From Eleginops maclovinus (taxonomy: Eukaryota > Chordata > Actinopteri > Perciformes > Eleginopidae), in contig NC_086352.1 of assembly GCF_036324505.1 (NCBI RefSeq), forward strand, positions 33,226,358-33,290,357: a DNA stretch of 64,000 nucleotides, written 5' to 3'. Positions 24,279-36,809 of this stretch are shown piece after piece. The translations under genes and the position numbers were made by a program. The first letter of the stretch is position 1. The number at the start of each line of letters is the position of its first letter. Under the pieces are notes generated by a model, which made no database searches, was not told the DNA's origin, and was given only the letters and a program-made list of their open reading frames with translations.

Positions 24279-24843
24279 TATACTCAAAGGGGTGTTCGTC
24301 AGTTTCAGAGTAAACCTGTGGATTGGAAGTGTTTTAAAAAGGGGTTATTTGGTGTTTAAAACAACACATTCATACACTCCCAACCCCCACTCTCGACTCC
24401 CTCCTTCTGACAAAGCCCAACTTAGCCTGGCGCGGGGAAATGGAAACAGTACTGAATGTAAAAAGTCGCCTAAAAGTACCATTTAATGCTATTTTTTCAC
24501 GAAACTACTCGATGACAAGCACAAGACATAATATAAGCCCCTGGCGGTTTTTATTTCGCGCATTTCTGTTAGGAAGCTGGTTATTTGTCCCACTAAACAT
24601 GGACAGCTGGCTTGCCACATAATGGCCGAACGATAGGCACAGCTGAGACGCCTATTTCCCCAATTTATCATTTCAAATGTACAGTAATAACACCAGGCAT
24701 TTAAGCAAGATACTCCATAAAAGCCTTTAATTCAGTATCTTACTTGTTGCGCTTTAGTTAGCATTCAATTCAGCTTATCTGTAAAAGTTGCACGTAGCTT
24801 CACACACACGATACAATGGTACCGTTTCGTATCGTCCACTCAC

Positions 24844-25696
24844 CTCAAGATGCTTCCCTTGAAGTTCACTCTTGTCCAAAAGTAAATATATATAATGTAT
24901 AACTTCACAGCCTGTTGTTCGGATGCAGTCGTGCTCTCTGTGTCCGATGGTGCTTGTGTCCAGGCCGGGCTAGTTCCTCTGAGCTGGCGCTTTGTAGTGA
25001 ACAGATGACTTGAAGCATCAACGTCAGAGAGGAGTGGATTTCACTTGGCGCTAAACTCACAGCTGCACCGAATCTCTGTGCTCAGATTCTTTCTTAATAC
25101 ACCACAGTTTCGCATCCTTATCGTGTACAGAGCTTGTATATTTTATATAATCGATCTATTTTATGACAACGAGGAGGGAAAATGAGTTTATAAATTTGCC
25201 GGCAAAACTGGAGGCGTGTCTGCTGCGGTGACAGCTGCAGGGGCGGGGATTCCAAAGAGGAAGTGCCTGGGCACCGCGTGGCTACTCTGTCAGATGTAAA
25301 CAAAGCCGTAGTGCTTCGGTTTAAGCCTAAAATAAAGTGAAATACGACCGTAATGTTGTGAGGTAACTAGGTATGTGTGTTCCGTGAACTCCAAATATGG
25401 CTTTCTCGCGCTGTCACGCTTGGCGCATCAGTTATTTAGATGGAAAAATGAACTATGTTAGCCGGCGGATGCTTCTACCGCCCATTTCCAGCTATCTCGG
25501 TTTTATATCCACGTAAAGTTTTTTGTTTTAACACACCCTCTGCAATGCTAAATACGTTTTTACTTCAGGTGGAGGGGTTGTTTACGATAAATAATAGTAT
25601 TAAGCACTACTAGTTCGATATGGATTTTAAAGACAGTTTATAATCACTGATTTTGCTCAAAAACAAAACTGACCCTTGGCCAGTCACGTGATCCCC
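24844..25696. promoter_or_regulatory. Shared head-to-head promoter region, cyclin E (-) and BtpA gene (+)
   Basis: A noncoding cyclin E exon ends with a good donor (CTTGAG/GTGAGTGG at 24844 on the minus strand), so its start site lies to the right, at about 24.9-25.1 kb. E2F-like cores cluster here: CTGGCGC (24984-24990), TTGGCGC (25045-25051), TTTCTCGCGC (25402-25411) and TTGGCGC (25420-25426). Cyclin E is a classic E2F target. No TATA box was recognised, and the start site of the plus gene is unknown. Confidence 0.5.
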
Positions 25697-25765
25697 ATGC
25701 TTAAAAACACAAAAAGCAGATTATTTGTCTCTCTGCTCAACTGGTTGCTCCACAAAAACGGCAAC

Positions 25766-28700
25766 ATGAAGTTTTTTAACCTTTTTGGGCGACTGAAATC
25801 TGTGGTTATTGGAATGATTCATGTTAAAGCTTTACCAGGTAAGACAGCACTGATCTGACCCTTCAAATTTACATTTTGGTTTTTGTAAAAGAACTATTCC
25901 ACTTATTGACTTTAGTAAAGGTTGCAAAGGTAATTTGTCTGTGAATCAAATCTCACACATACATCAGATCAATGGATGGATGGATAGTTGTCTCAGGGAT
26001 GTCAAATCATTACTATCAGCTGCATCTAAAAAACACAAGAAATGTTTTTCCATCAACAAACATTTCAAACGTATACCTATGTGCAGTATTCAGGTAAAGG
26101 TAGTTCCCTTGGGAGCTTTAATTTGTTATGTCTCATACTGATTGTATCGGTATTTGATGTCTTTCTCAGGCACCCCCCTGGGCTGTATGAATATGTCCCA
26201 AATCACAGAAGGAGCATGCAGGGAGGCAGAAATCTACCGCGATGCAGGAATTGTAAGTTATCATACGTTGTGTGAATTCTTAACACACAAAAGTCTTCTA
26301 AAGTAAGCCAGTACAATTACCTATGAAATCCTTTTCAGGATGCTGTGATCATCGAGAACATGCATGACATCCCTTACTCGTTCTCTGTGGGCCCTGAGGT
26401 GACGGCCTGTATGGTGGCAGTGTGCTCGGCTGTGAGGAGCATCTGTCCACAGCTGCCGCTCGGAGTGCAAATACTGTCCTCTGCTAACCAGCAGGCCCTG
26501 GCAGTCGCTCTGGCTTCAGGTTCTTTCTCTACATCTTTATAGTGTTGTTTTGCTGTCTGTATGATACCATCTGCAGTTAAAGCATTTAGAACATAGCTTC
26601 ATTAATCAAGTGTAAACAGATTTTCTGACCGAACATCAGCTGATTATGGTCTGGTCAGGCTTCATAATTTAAGGTGTGTTTATCAGTCAAATAGGATGTT
26701 GTGTGCTTGTCCTTTAGTATTTTATGTAAGCAAATAATTAAAAGTTATAAAAGAAGTAATAACCCAGTACGTGTTTACAAGTAAAAGTCTTTCTTACAAA
26801 AAGTTTACTGATTCCAGGTAAAAGTATTAAAAGTATTAGCATAGAGATATAATTAAAGTACAAAAAACATAATTTTTTAATCAAGACGGACAATTTTACT
26901 CAAATAATTTTACAATATATATTGCCCAAGGGATCCATATAGTTTATCTCAACCCAAAATAACACATGATAAATAATATGTTGATTATATTCAGTATAGT
27001 TTATCTGTGTCTGTATTTTCAAAGTGAATAAAACTATCATACAAATGATAAGGGTGAAGTAGAAGTACAGCGGGAAGTAGCTGGAAATGGAAATACTCAA
27101 GTAATGTGCAGCAGACCAAATTGTGCTTGAGTACAGTACTTGAGTAAATGTACTTCATTTCTGTTACCCCTGCTTTGACGCTGCTGGTTAGTGGATCTTA
27201 CTCTGAAAATGTTACCGTATGTTCACAGGTCTGGATTTCATCAGGGCCGAGGGGTTTGTGTTTTCCCACGTGGCTGATGAGGGACTCCTGAACGCCTGCG
27301 CCGGAGACTTACTGAGGTACCGCAAACAGATCGGAGCTGAGCATGTTCAGATCTTTACCGACATCAAGAAGAAGCACAGGTGAGACCACCATCTCTACAT
27401 TTTTATTAATAAGTAGAACCATAAGTTCCACTTGGATGCATAAAAGAGCTGCAACAACTTTAGTGGTTTACTTTAAAATGTCTCTGAGATTGCTGACATT
27501 TTAGACACGGGCAAGACCAACTGCTGACCAAGCCCCCTCACTGTAAGAAAACAGTGCCATGACTGGCACAATAAATATCAGATCAGGAGATTTTAGGTGT
27601 TTCAGTTTGTTAGTAGTCTTAAATAATTAGCTTTCCATTGGTTGTCATAATGTCTGGCAGGGGGCCGTATATAAAAATAAACTAATTCAGAAAGGGAAAG
27701 CCATTAAGACTTGTACAGGATAACATGTCACTATTTTTTTCTTTATTTTGTATGTTTCTGCACACACATAGAGCTGATCTATACTGCATCAAACAAACAA
27801 AATGTACCTGATGGGACAGGAGAGGTCAAAAAGCTGCAGGTTTATACAATGGAACTCCCTTCATCAACAAAAAACAAACCATAGCAATAAAGGATGATAG
27901 TAAATTAAAGTAGTGGCAATTCATAATTGTGATGTATATGAATTAGTTTTGAAATACAATTTGTATAATTTACACTGTGTGTGTTCCCCAGCTCCCATGC
28001 CCTGACCTCAGACGTGAGCATTGAAGAGACGGCGCGTGCTGCAGAGTTCTTCCTCTCAGACGGACTCATCATCACAGGAGCGGCTACAGGTCATCAGGCT
28101 GACCCGCGGGAGCTCAGAGGTACCGCACGCTCCAGACTACCAGGAGCACATCAACGCTTTATCAGACACTGCCTCACACTTAAACATCTTATAAGTTAAC
28201 AATACAGGGCGGAAACACAATCTGTTATCAACATCCAATTGATTGATTCAACATTAATCTTGTCAATGCACCGTTGAGTCGATTTGATGTTAAATGCCTA
28301 CGGATCCAATTAAAACAAGTAACTCCACTATCCTTGGGCTGCACAGTTAATCAAAATGATCTTGACCGTGTATGCTCAAATAGCATTTTGAATAAAAGTT
28401 TGTGGAGTAGCAGAGATATCCCGGCCTATAAATCATTATTCCACAGACTTAAAAAAAGAAGCAAAATTGTCTTGTACAAATTCTATTCGAAAATCCCTAT
28501 GATCATTTTATATATCTTTCAATGATAATAAGAGAAAATATGCAAAAAGGGTCAATCCTTCCAATATAGTGAATCGTGTCTAAATTTCAGTATCAGTCAA
28601 AATAATCGTTTTTAGGTACTTTCTCTGACTTTTTCCGCCATATAATATAACCATTTCGTGCTGTAGTGTAGACTGTAATTGTATGTCATTGCCCTATCTG

Positions 28701-29273
28701 TCCAGCAGAGGTCAGCCTAACCTTTAGCAAAACCCTTTATATTTAAACAGTCTATGGTCAAACTCTATGAAAATGTGTTCTTAGTATCACACTCATTTTG
28801 TAAGTGTCCTGGAGTGATACCCAACTCACAGCCTGAGGGTCAGACAGGGTGCCAGGGGGCCTGCTGACCTTTTACTGATATAGCTTCAGAACAAGGATTA
28901 GTGGCAGGTAGGTGATTCACTGCCAACACACTTGATATGCTGTTTGGTAGATACAGTTACATCATATAAAGGCAAAGTTAAGGTCAAGAAAATCACATTA
29001 GAATAACAAAAATACAATAAAAAAACAACTGAAGAAGTACTATTACTATACTAACTCTGTTGTTTTCTCCTAAATTCACCAACATTTAGCATGAGTAATG
29101 CATCATTTGTATATTCAAACATCATACAGTACTAGTAAATGTTTGTTGATTGTTGTGTGTACCTGCCCAGGGCCTGCAGATGGAAATTAGCTTTTAGCTC
29201 GCATCTCTTCTCTTTTTGAGATGTATGTATTTTTAAGCATGGTCCTTGTTCATATAATTGTACATATCATAAT

Positions 29274-29309
<36 letters not shown>

Positions 29310-31005
29310 CAAAAAGTTTGTAATACAAAATGTAATTGTGTATGTAAGGTAAGTTTTCATAGAGCTATTTGTAAGCTAGAATGTTTACTCTGTTCACCTG
29401 TAGTGTCTTGTTAACGTTTGAAATATTTCTTTCCCTCATATTATACGTCAGAAATATGTTAGTAGAACTGACATAAAGCAAATATCCCAGTTTAAAATCT
29501 GTTTGTGTTCAGAAAATGTTGACAGAGGATTGTTTTTATATCAATTATGACATGATTTATGTAACATTTATTGTAAAAAATGTTCACATTTTTTACCGAA
29601 AAACACTTTCCCTCGTATAACAAGAAAATGAAACAAGAATTTAAAACTGACTTTTACAACAATTTTCCAGGTTTATTTTCTGGAATTCAAATGACTGTAT
29701 AATGAGAAAATGCCACATATGCAGGTTTAAACACATATTTTTCATAAAACCTGTAATACAAAAGAACTCGGGATGATTCATTTTCATTTTAATTAAGTGT
29801 TCACCATATATAGATTTTAAACTTGAATTGTGCTTCCATCAGAGGCTTAATCAGTGACCAGGAGGAGCTGAAGGCCGTGACGTCTGTGTCTGCAGAGAGT
29901 CAGGGGGTTCTAAACCTGGACCATGACCGTCTTAGATTAGCAACACCAGGGCTGCTATTTAAGTGTCCAACACGACATACAAGACTGTAAACACTCTAAG
30001 CTTAAAACACACACAGCATTGGTTTCATGGACACTCATCCCATCTTTTTCCCCCCACACACACATGCACGCTCTATCTTGGTGCCACGCAGACAGAATGA
30101 TAATGGAGCTGACATGCAAGTGTCCAAAGTTCACTTGGTGTGCCACAGCCTCCTCTCGCCATGGCAACAGACACTGGGTGACATTCACAAACATTATCAT
30201 TCATGGACAGGATCCAGATTTGGAAGATAGCATCATCATAATCATAAATCAGATTAGCACATTTGACCGTAAATGTTTGTGATGATATTAATAGAATACA
30301 TTTCAGATTCATGTGATGGTGAGGAGGAAATGTTGTTGTGTGTCCTAGAGGGATAGTTTGGATGTGTTGAAGTGGGGTTATATGAGGTTCTTGTTTATAT
30401 TCAGTGTATTATCTGCAGTAAATGGCGTCGTCACATTCGTATTCGGAAAAACTGACAGTCTTTGCCCAGCTGAAGCAAAGCGATGTACTGCTTTTATACA
30501 TCTAAAAAAAATAGGCCCACCCTTACAAATACAAGAACTATTTTTTTCCAAAAGATTCCAAAGATGTGGTGGATTTGAAGACAGCATAGAAATCAACTTC
30601 AGGAAACACCTAATATGGAAACCTACCTCACATAAACTCACTTCAAAACAACTAAACTGACCCTTTGAATCGATCAATAGATCATGACTTATAGATCCAT
30701 AAGTCATGATCTATTGATTATTTATTTGATCTTGTTTCTCATGGATCATTAAATATGTGCATTTCTTAGAGTTGTAGTAGTTGCCACTGTTTAGATGTTT
30801 CTTTGCTTTTGCAGAGGTGTCCCGGTCTGTGAGGATCCCGGTGCTGATTGGTTCTGGGGTAACCTATGACAACATTGAAAGCTACATCGGTGCAAACGGG
30901 ATGATCATTGGTTCTCATTTCAAGGAGGGGGGCCACTGGGCCAACGCAATCGACCCGGAGCAGGTGAAGAGGTTCATGGGAAAGATACGTGAGCTCCGAG
31001 AATGA
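25766..31005 (+). CDS. BtpA-family TIM-barrel protein (F13E9.13-like, putative mitochondrial)
   Basis: Six coding exons: 25766-25838, 26170-26252, 26339-26519, 27229-27379, 27992-28119, 30815-31005; all GT-AG, 268 residues, close to the usual BtpA size. Family blocks in order: GMIHVKALPGTPLG, DAGIDAVIIENMHDIPY, LGVQILSSANQQALAVALAS, LDFIRAEGFVFSHVADEG, HVQIFTDIKKKHSSHA, DGLIITGAATGHQADP, PVLIGSGVTYDNI, ANGMIIGSHFKEGG. Cyanobacterial BtpA is needed for photosystem I accumulation; animal members have no established reaction. An in-frame upstream ATG at 25697 would add 23 residues (MLKNTKSRLFVSLLNWLL...), possibly a mitochondrial presequence; I could not decide between the starts. It is divergent from cyclin E and convergent with the TP53INP gene. 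A polyadenylation ATTAAA occurs at 31034-31039. Confidence 0.9.
26746..27170. repeat. Dispersed teleost repeat (ACTTGAGTAAATGTACTT type)
   Basis: It lies in BtpA intron 3 and ends with GTACTTGAGTAAATGTACTTC, a motif that recurs widely in percomorph genomes. A related, more decayed stretch with TTTACTCAAGTAA and CTTGAGTATTTGC occurs at about 32590-32870 in the TP53INP gene. The limits are approximate. Confidence 0.4.
29280..29307. repeat. (TA)14 microsatellite
   Basis: Uninterrupted TA tract of 28 bp following an ATA-rich stretch, in the long fifth intron of the BtpA gene (28120-30814). The rest of that intron shows no recognised gene. Confidence 0.95.
30673..30718. repeat. Perfect 20-bp inverted repeat with 6-nt loop
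   Basis: Arms ATCAATAGATCATGACTTAT and the exact complement flank AGATCC. It lies about 96 bp before the last exon of the BtpA gene and would form a strong hairpin in the pre-mRNA. No mismatches and no flanking duplication were seen. Confidence 0.95.
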
Positions 31006-31414
31006 GAGGTGTTTGTGTTGTCCCTGCTGCTACATTAAACACATCCAGCCCCCAGCTTAAGAAAACAAGACTTTAATTTTTGTTGTACATTTTAGAAATA
31101 CACGCATAGAAAAACATAATATTCAACTGTATTTACACTCGTCTAAAATGGACAATTTGTGTAACGTGAAAATAGTGGGTAATCGATCAAAGCACAAACC
31201 ATGGTTTTGTCTTTTCACACCACATAATTACTGTACAGCTCACTGTGGCGAGGTACAAGCTTTACAATACTTGTTACAAGAACATCTAAAACTAAGGCAC
31301 CGGAAAAAAAACATACTGAATAAAACCAAAGACAGTCACCTGCCATACTAATCCACTCTTCAGGTTTGAAGTCTTCATATGTGAACTCGCTCACAGTAAC
31401 ACAACTTTTAGAAT

Positions 31415-31443
<29 letters not shown>
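31415..31443. repeat. Short (CA)n microsatellite
   Basis: About 14 CA units between the convergent ends of the BtpA and TP53INP genes. Confidence 0.95.
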
Positions 31444-31445
<2 letters not shown>

Positions 31446-31488
31446 AACTTCCTAAAAGCCCTACATCTGGTTATATCTAATGGATCTA

Positions 31489-31498
31489 TTTATTTATT
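31489..31498 (-). promoter_or_regulatory. Candidate polyadenylation signals of the TP53INP gene
   Basis: Two overlapping AATAAA motifs on the minus strand about 520 bp after the stop codon. The 3' UTR (31500-32016) holds nothing else recognised. Functional use is inferred from position only. Confidence 0.35.
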
Positions 31499-32016
31499 TA
31501 GTTGGTAGGGACAGTGCTCATTGATTAACAGACAAGTTGCTGTAAATAAGCCAGAGTTAGCTGCTATGCTAATTTCCATCTGTTGTTCCTAGCCAGATCT
31601 TAAAAGGCACCCTAAGATATAAAAATACATAAACTGATAACAAATAATAAACACACCCTCAAACAGACACAGACAATGCACGCCTCTCACTATACCCTCC
31701 ATATAAAAATTACAGCATACAGTAGGTTACAGTATGAATAAAGAAAGGAGGGAAAGTCTAAACTCATGCTCTCCAGCCTGACCGACTTATTCATGATATC
31801 AACAATTATTGTTCTCAGCTGCTTCAGCTGCAGTGCAGGCTGCCTTTAATGACACTTAAATAAAACCTAACAGGAAGTGGGGAGTCTGACCTGCTTTGCT
31901 TCATGCTAAATGATCTGTGTGAGGTGAAATGATGATTTGAAAACCTGAGTAAGTCAGAGTCAAGGCACTGTGCTGCACAACTGGGCTGTGGTGGAGGCAA
32001 CTTAAAGCCCCCACCT

Positions 32017-33487
32017 TTAGTAGTTGCAGAGGCGCTGGCAGGGCTGCTTGAAGTGTCCGTAGCGAGAGAAGCGCATCTTGGCGAGGTTCTGCCTGTGGAG
32101 GCCCCCGCGGCTCAGCTTCTTCCTCTCAGCCTGGGCGCTGGCCCTCTGCACGGCCAGCAGCTGGAGGTTGCCGGGCAGAGGGATGCCCCAGGCAGCCAGG
32201 CGCCAGGATATGTGCCGCTTCACCTCCACCGGCCTGCAAACACACACAGGGGGAGGGTTAGAGCATGTGTTGATGACATATTAGATGAAAGGACTCCATG
32301 ACACCACAGGAGTCGCTTTAATGAAAGACCACCAAGATGCTCCACAGGAAGTCCTTCCTGCCCGTGGCCCTCAGAGTGTTTATCTTCTCCCTGGGAGCTT
32401 CAATAGACGGGCACTGGACTTAGTTCAACAGCTAAAACCCTTTTTAAACTGTACAATTCAGTATTAATATGTTAATAATACTACTGAAACTGTCTCTATA
32501 TTGTAATATGCAAATATATTGTAGGAAAATGACATTACTTAAGGGGATAGTTTGAGATGAATCTGGAAGTTGCAATAAATCCATTTACTCAAGTAATTTA
32601 ATTATTAATTATGGTTTTAAAATACTTATTCTTGAGTATTTGCATTTTTGTATTTTTCTCTTCACTAGCTTTCAGTAGTACCTAAAAATGGTCAGTATTA
32701 TCAATTCTTTATTATAATAATATATACTAATATTACAATGAAAGTACTACGCAATGACTACTTTTGATTGTTAAAGTACATTTTACTGATATCTTTGAAC
32801 TTATAATGGAGTATTTTAACAGTGCAGTACTTAAACTGCATATGTAAAGCAGCAGAATGCTTCGAACACTGCACAACACGTTCAGGATATTTACTTCAAC
32901 AAATGCTGCTAATCACTCCTCTGTATTTTCCCAATGCAGGTTTAAGAAGCTCTGCAGCTTTTACAGTGTTAGCTTCTGGAATCCGCCTCCGTTCTTAAAA
33001 TGAAAACAACACACTGTGGGACTCTCACATGTTTCAGTGAAAGATGACATCAAGGTGTGGTAACTAATAGACACGTGTCTAAGACGAGTGTGTGTCTGGA
33101 TGTAAACTAACCTGGAGGTGTCCTCTTCATCTTCATCAGAGCCGACCTCCTCCTCCTCTCCGCTCATCGTGCATCTCATCTGGTACACAGACATGCTGGG
33201 GTGCTCGATGAGCAGGTTCTCCAGGGGGCCCGCCTGGAGGGCCGACAGGGGCTGGTTTTCTGCAAAAAGCACATCTTCTCTTTACATCCCAGAATGCACT
33301 GCACCCACACTGAGTGAATGATATAGATGTGACTAACACACTGAATCTGAAGGGTGTGTGTGTTACCTGGCAGATTAACAATGATCCATCCTCCCTCCTC
33401 ACACTCCATCAGCTCCTCATAGGAGTCCGCTGCCTCAAAATCCTCACCAGCGTTCCAGAGCAGATGAGACAGAATCTTTCCGAACAT
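32017..33487 (-). CDS. TP53INP-family protein (autophagy/transcription cofactor), short divergent paralogue
   Basis: Three coding exons (minus): 33367-33487, 33112-33259, 32017-32233; 161 residues. TP53INP1/2 shuttle between nucleus and autophagosome and bind ATG8 proteins. Seen: an LC3-interacting core WIIV (34-37) preceded by acidic residues, the family signature LLIEHPSMSVY (56-66), an acidic stretch (75-87), an Arg/Lys-rich QRASAQAERKKLSRGGLHRQN, and the C-terminus QPCQRLCNY. The C-terminal helix resembles TP53INP2 more than TP53INP1. The SWFVTPPxCFTA block normally between the LIR and LLIEHPS is absent, and the protein is shorter than human TP53INP1 (about 240) or TP53INP2 (about 220). 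Exact orthology is uncertain, so no symbol is given. Confidence 0.88.
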
Positions 33488-33507
33488 CTTTAGACCTCAG
33501 GTGCAAT

Positions 33508-35688
33508 CTGGGAATCAACAACAGTCAGAATATCAAGAAAATGAAGAAAAGACACAAAGTAGAGAGGATCTGATCAGCTGGCGTCATAAAATGACTCTGA
33601 TTTTTAAGCGGTAGCGGGTGCTGAGTTCAGAATCCTCAATTAGAAAAAAAAAAAAGTGTAAAAATTGCTTTTAAAAAGACCAAATTAAATAGAATAAATA
33701 AGTTAAAGCAAAAATGTCCAATGAAAATAAAAAAACTGTATAAAAAACATTTTTCAAGGTGTTTAAAATGTGCACATTGTACTAAAATAATACTGAACCC
33801 CACCAATATCTCGCCCTCCTTGAATCCCTGGTACATAAACATGATTTCTCACATGACTTTATGCTGAAAGAAAACAAAAAAAAGGTTCAATGTAGGCCAC
33901 GCTTCACTGCAGCAAGACTATATCAAAATGTCTCATGTTTATGAACCCTACACAACTTGTGCATTATAATCCAACACTAATACATCTAGTCGTATGCTGA
34001 CTGCCTCCGATATGTATGCATTTGAATTAAAATCTTAAATTTAACAACATTATCGCATAAACACTCTCGCACTTGCCCAGGTATGTAGTCAATTAAAGTA
34101 TATCAAATAGTAAGGCTTTATTAAAATGCATCTCTTTGGGAAGTAGTGAGCATACAACTAGGTAAATGAGATGTGGCTTATACCTGCCTGAGTTGTGTGT
34201 TTGTAATCGGATGTTTTGATATAGTTTTCCTGTTATTAAACGCAGGTTCCATTAGCGTCAACTCATTAATTGTGTTTGGATTCTTTGTATTTGTGGAGGC
34301 ATGTGAGAAAAACTAAGTTTTCTTCTAGAATTCAAGATGAAACTGGGAGGGTAATTGATATACAAATTGTCATTTTGTGGGTGAAGTATTCCTTTAATCC
34401 TCTTCCACCTGAACCTGCTCTCTGCCTGGATCTATTTCCACACGATCAAAGCAAGTGGCTCCCCCTTGAGGCTGTGCTAATAAAAACCCCAAAGATCTTC
34501 TCCCATGACCACCTAACTGCTGCTCTGAATCAACAACTGTTTCCATTGCTCAGTAACCTGAATCCTGAGCTGCTACGCTTCATGAGCGGACTCACGAGTC
34601 AAATATGTAACAGCTGAGGGAACAGGATGTTGCTAGAGGCTGGAATTTTACTGATTTCAAAAATATAATATAATCTGTGACACTGCTTTAAACTCCTCCC
34701 ATGTACAGAAATTGTAGGTGTGACCTCAGATTGCAGCTGGCTGACCTTTTGTCCCAAACAGATGAACCTGTACAGTATGGTAGTGTATATGTACACTGCG
34801 TGTTTGTTTATCAGTCCCCTGTCCTTCTTAGGCAAAACAGTTATAATAATACATTTAATTTTCAAGGTACTCAAAAACACTACATGTAAGGGGTAACATT
34901 CTAAAAATATACAGAAAAAAAACAGTTTCTCCTGTTTTACATTAATGTAGTGTAATGTGAATCAGTGTATGCTTACACTGCATGTTTGTTAACTAAGTCC
35001 CCTGTTGGAGGTCGCCATGTCCTCCTTAGGGAAAATAGAACATGCTTATTAAATAGTAATAATAAAAATAAATGTTATGCAAATAATGAGTAAAAGTTGC
35101 CAAAAAAGTAAGGATATTAGTATCCCATGCAGAATCTTAAATGAAGGTACAGTAGTAAAGTATTGCTGTTCGCATAAAATACCGACATCTACATTTCCTT
35201 ATCTGTTGAAACTATCATCACAGGTATAAATGAAATGTATACTGGCTATAAATCACCTAGATATACTACTATATCACAAGTATTATTACATGTCTGCTAT
35301 CATCATTCAAGACAAACATAGATCCATAAACAGACCCGTTTTCATCCTAGTATCTGGATGCCTTCCTTCAGTGTTTGCCCGGAATCTAATGTAACAAGAC
35401 CCCTCCCTATAAACACACACATAATCCCTGTCTGGCAGGTCTATTCTAACCTGATATATACAGGACGAACAGCTGATTACATGCTCGAACATCGACGCTG
35501 TTTTATTTCTCAATATAATAGCATTGAGTGGGTTATTGGAGTCGGAAATTCAACGATGACATGCATTACAAACCAAAGACATATTACTACCGAGGATTGC
35601 ACTTCGAGAACAAAAGACAAATGACATCCAAGGCTTGAAACAGGCCAGTATTTCACAGTGCTGCATAGATATTTACATCATGACTCAC
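33508..35688. other. TP53INP first intron; no gene recognised
   Basis: AT-rich. A 115-codon frame at 34270-34617 (+) has no recognisable domain and no splice support. Two loosely similar 90-bp stretches (about 34780 and 34965) share ACTGCxTGTTTGTT and CAGTCCCCTG-like words, suggesting a small old duplication. Confidence 0.4.
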
Positions 35689-35880
35689 CTGATTGAATAA
35701 ATACAATGTTATTCCTCGGGTGTGGCCGTTATACCGAAAAGTTCCTTCTGTGTTGCTTGTTCTTCAGATTGTTTTGATCTCAAAGTTGTTTTCCGGAGAG
35801 TCCTCCCTGTCTCCTGAAACGTCACCAAACCGCGCCCCCCGGAGGCGGGACATTTGTGCGTCGTTCATTGCGTCACATGT
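35689..35880 (-). promoter_or_regulatory. Candidate noncoding first exon and CpG-type promoter of the TP53INP gene
   Basis: A good minus-strand donor (CAATCAG/GTGAGTCATG) lies at 35689. The matching acceptor TTCCCAG/ATTGC sits at 33507, 20 nt before the ATG. Upstream is a GC-rich stretch with CGCGCCCCCCGG-type GC boxes (35832-35850) and CATTGCGTCACATG. The start site is not defined. Confidence 0.4.
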
Positions 35881-36809
35881 CCACAAAACAAAACAACCCC
35901 TGATGTGACAAGTGAAAGGCTAATGTTGACTGAAATATTGCGTTTTGCTTTTCATATTTCTCCACATTCTCAAGCTATCAGAAGGGAACAGCAAATGAGT
36001 TTGTAAAAAACATAACGTACAAAAACTACGTTATGCTGTAAAAATAGGACCGTGCTGTTACAGCCATCCCCGTAGCTCCACTCGTGCTTACTGTAGGCAG
36101 CAGCTGCACGTGAAAGGCAAAACAAGCAAAGCGGATAACTCTTAAGTGAAAACTGGTTAAAATATCAGGACATAGCGAACGTACTATGGTAAAAGTCGCA
36201 ATAAACTAGCTATGGTCTAGTAGCGTTAATAAACCGCGTTTTGGAGATTGGAGATTTGGAGGCTAAGCGAGACTACACATGTTATTTTACTTGTTCAAAT
36301 GTGGTGTTTTTATCAGAGACACTATCCTACTTCTGTTCGAGATAATTCACCTCCCAAATTAATCCACTATATTGTTTTGTGTAGTGCGCATGTGCAAGAC
36401 GTTGTTATTTTAAGGCAAGCTGTTTTTACAGAAGTGACACCTGAAGTTAAATATTAAAGCACAAAACCCTCCGACAAAGACTTGGTGAAACATGATGTTT
36501 ATGACAGAATGCCAGCAGCTATGGTGTTTTAATGGCATTTGGGATTCCAATGTTTCTCCAAATCAAAAAATGAATGAACTCAGTCTGGGCTGAACAACTA
36601 AAGTCTTCATTTTCCTTTTCTAACTCATATGTACCTTTTTAAATGATAGGGAAGTACTCTATCAGTATAGACACATAATGTTTCAAGTTTCAGCGATATA
36701 TATTCATTCACATTTATATCACAGCAAATAAACAACAGACTGGTAAGAATTGCTGTAGTTGAAGATAACTGTCTTGTCTCGATTAGCTGTTATTTACTCT
36801 CTGATTCTC

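Noticed and set aside
34270..34617. 115-codon frame in the TP53INP intron
   Set aside because: No domain, no splice or promoter context, and AT-rich intronic composition.
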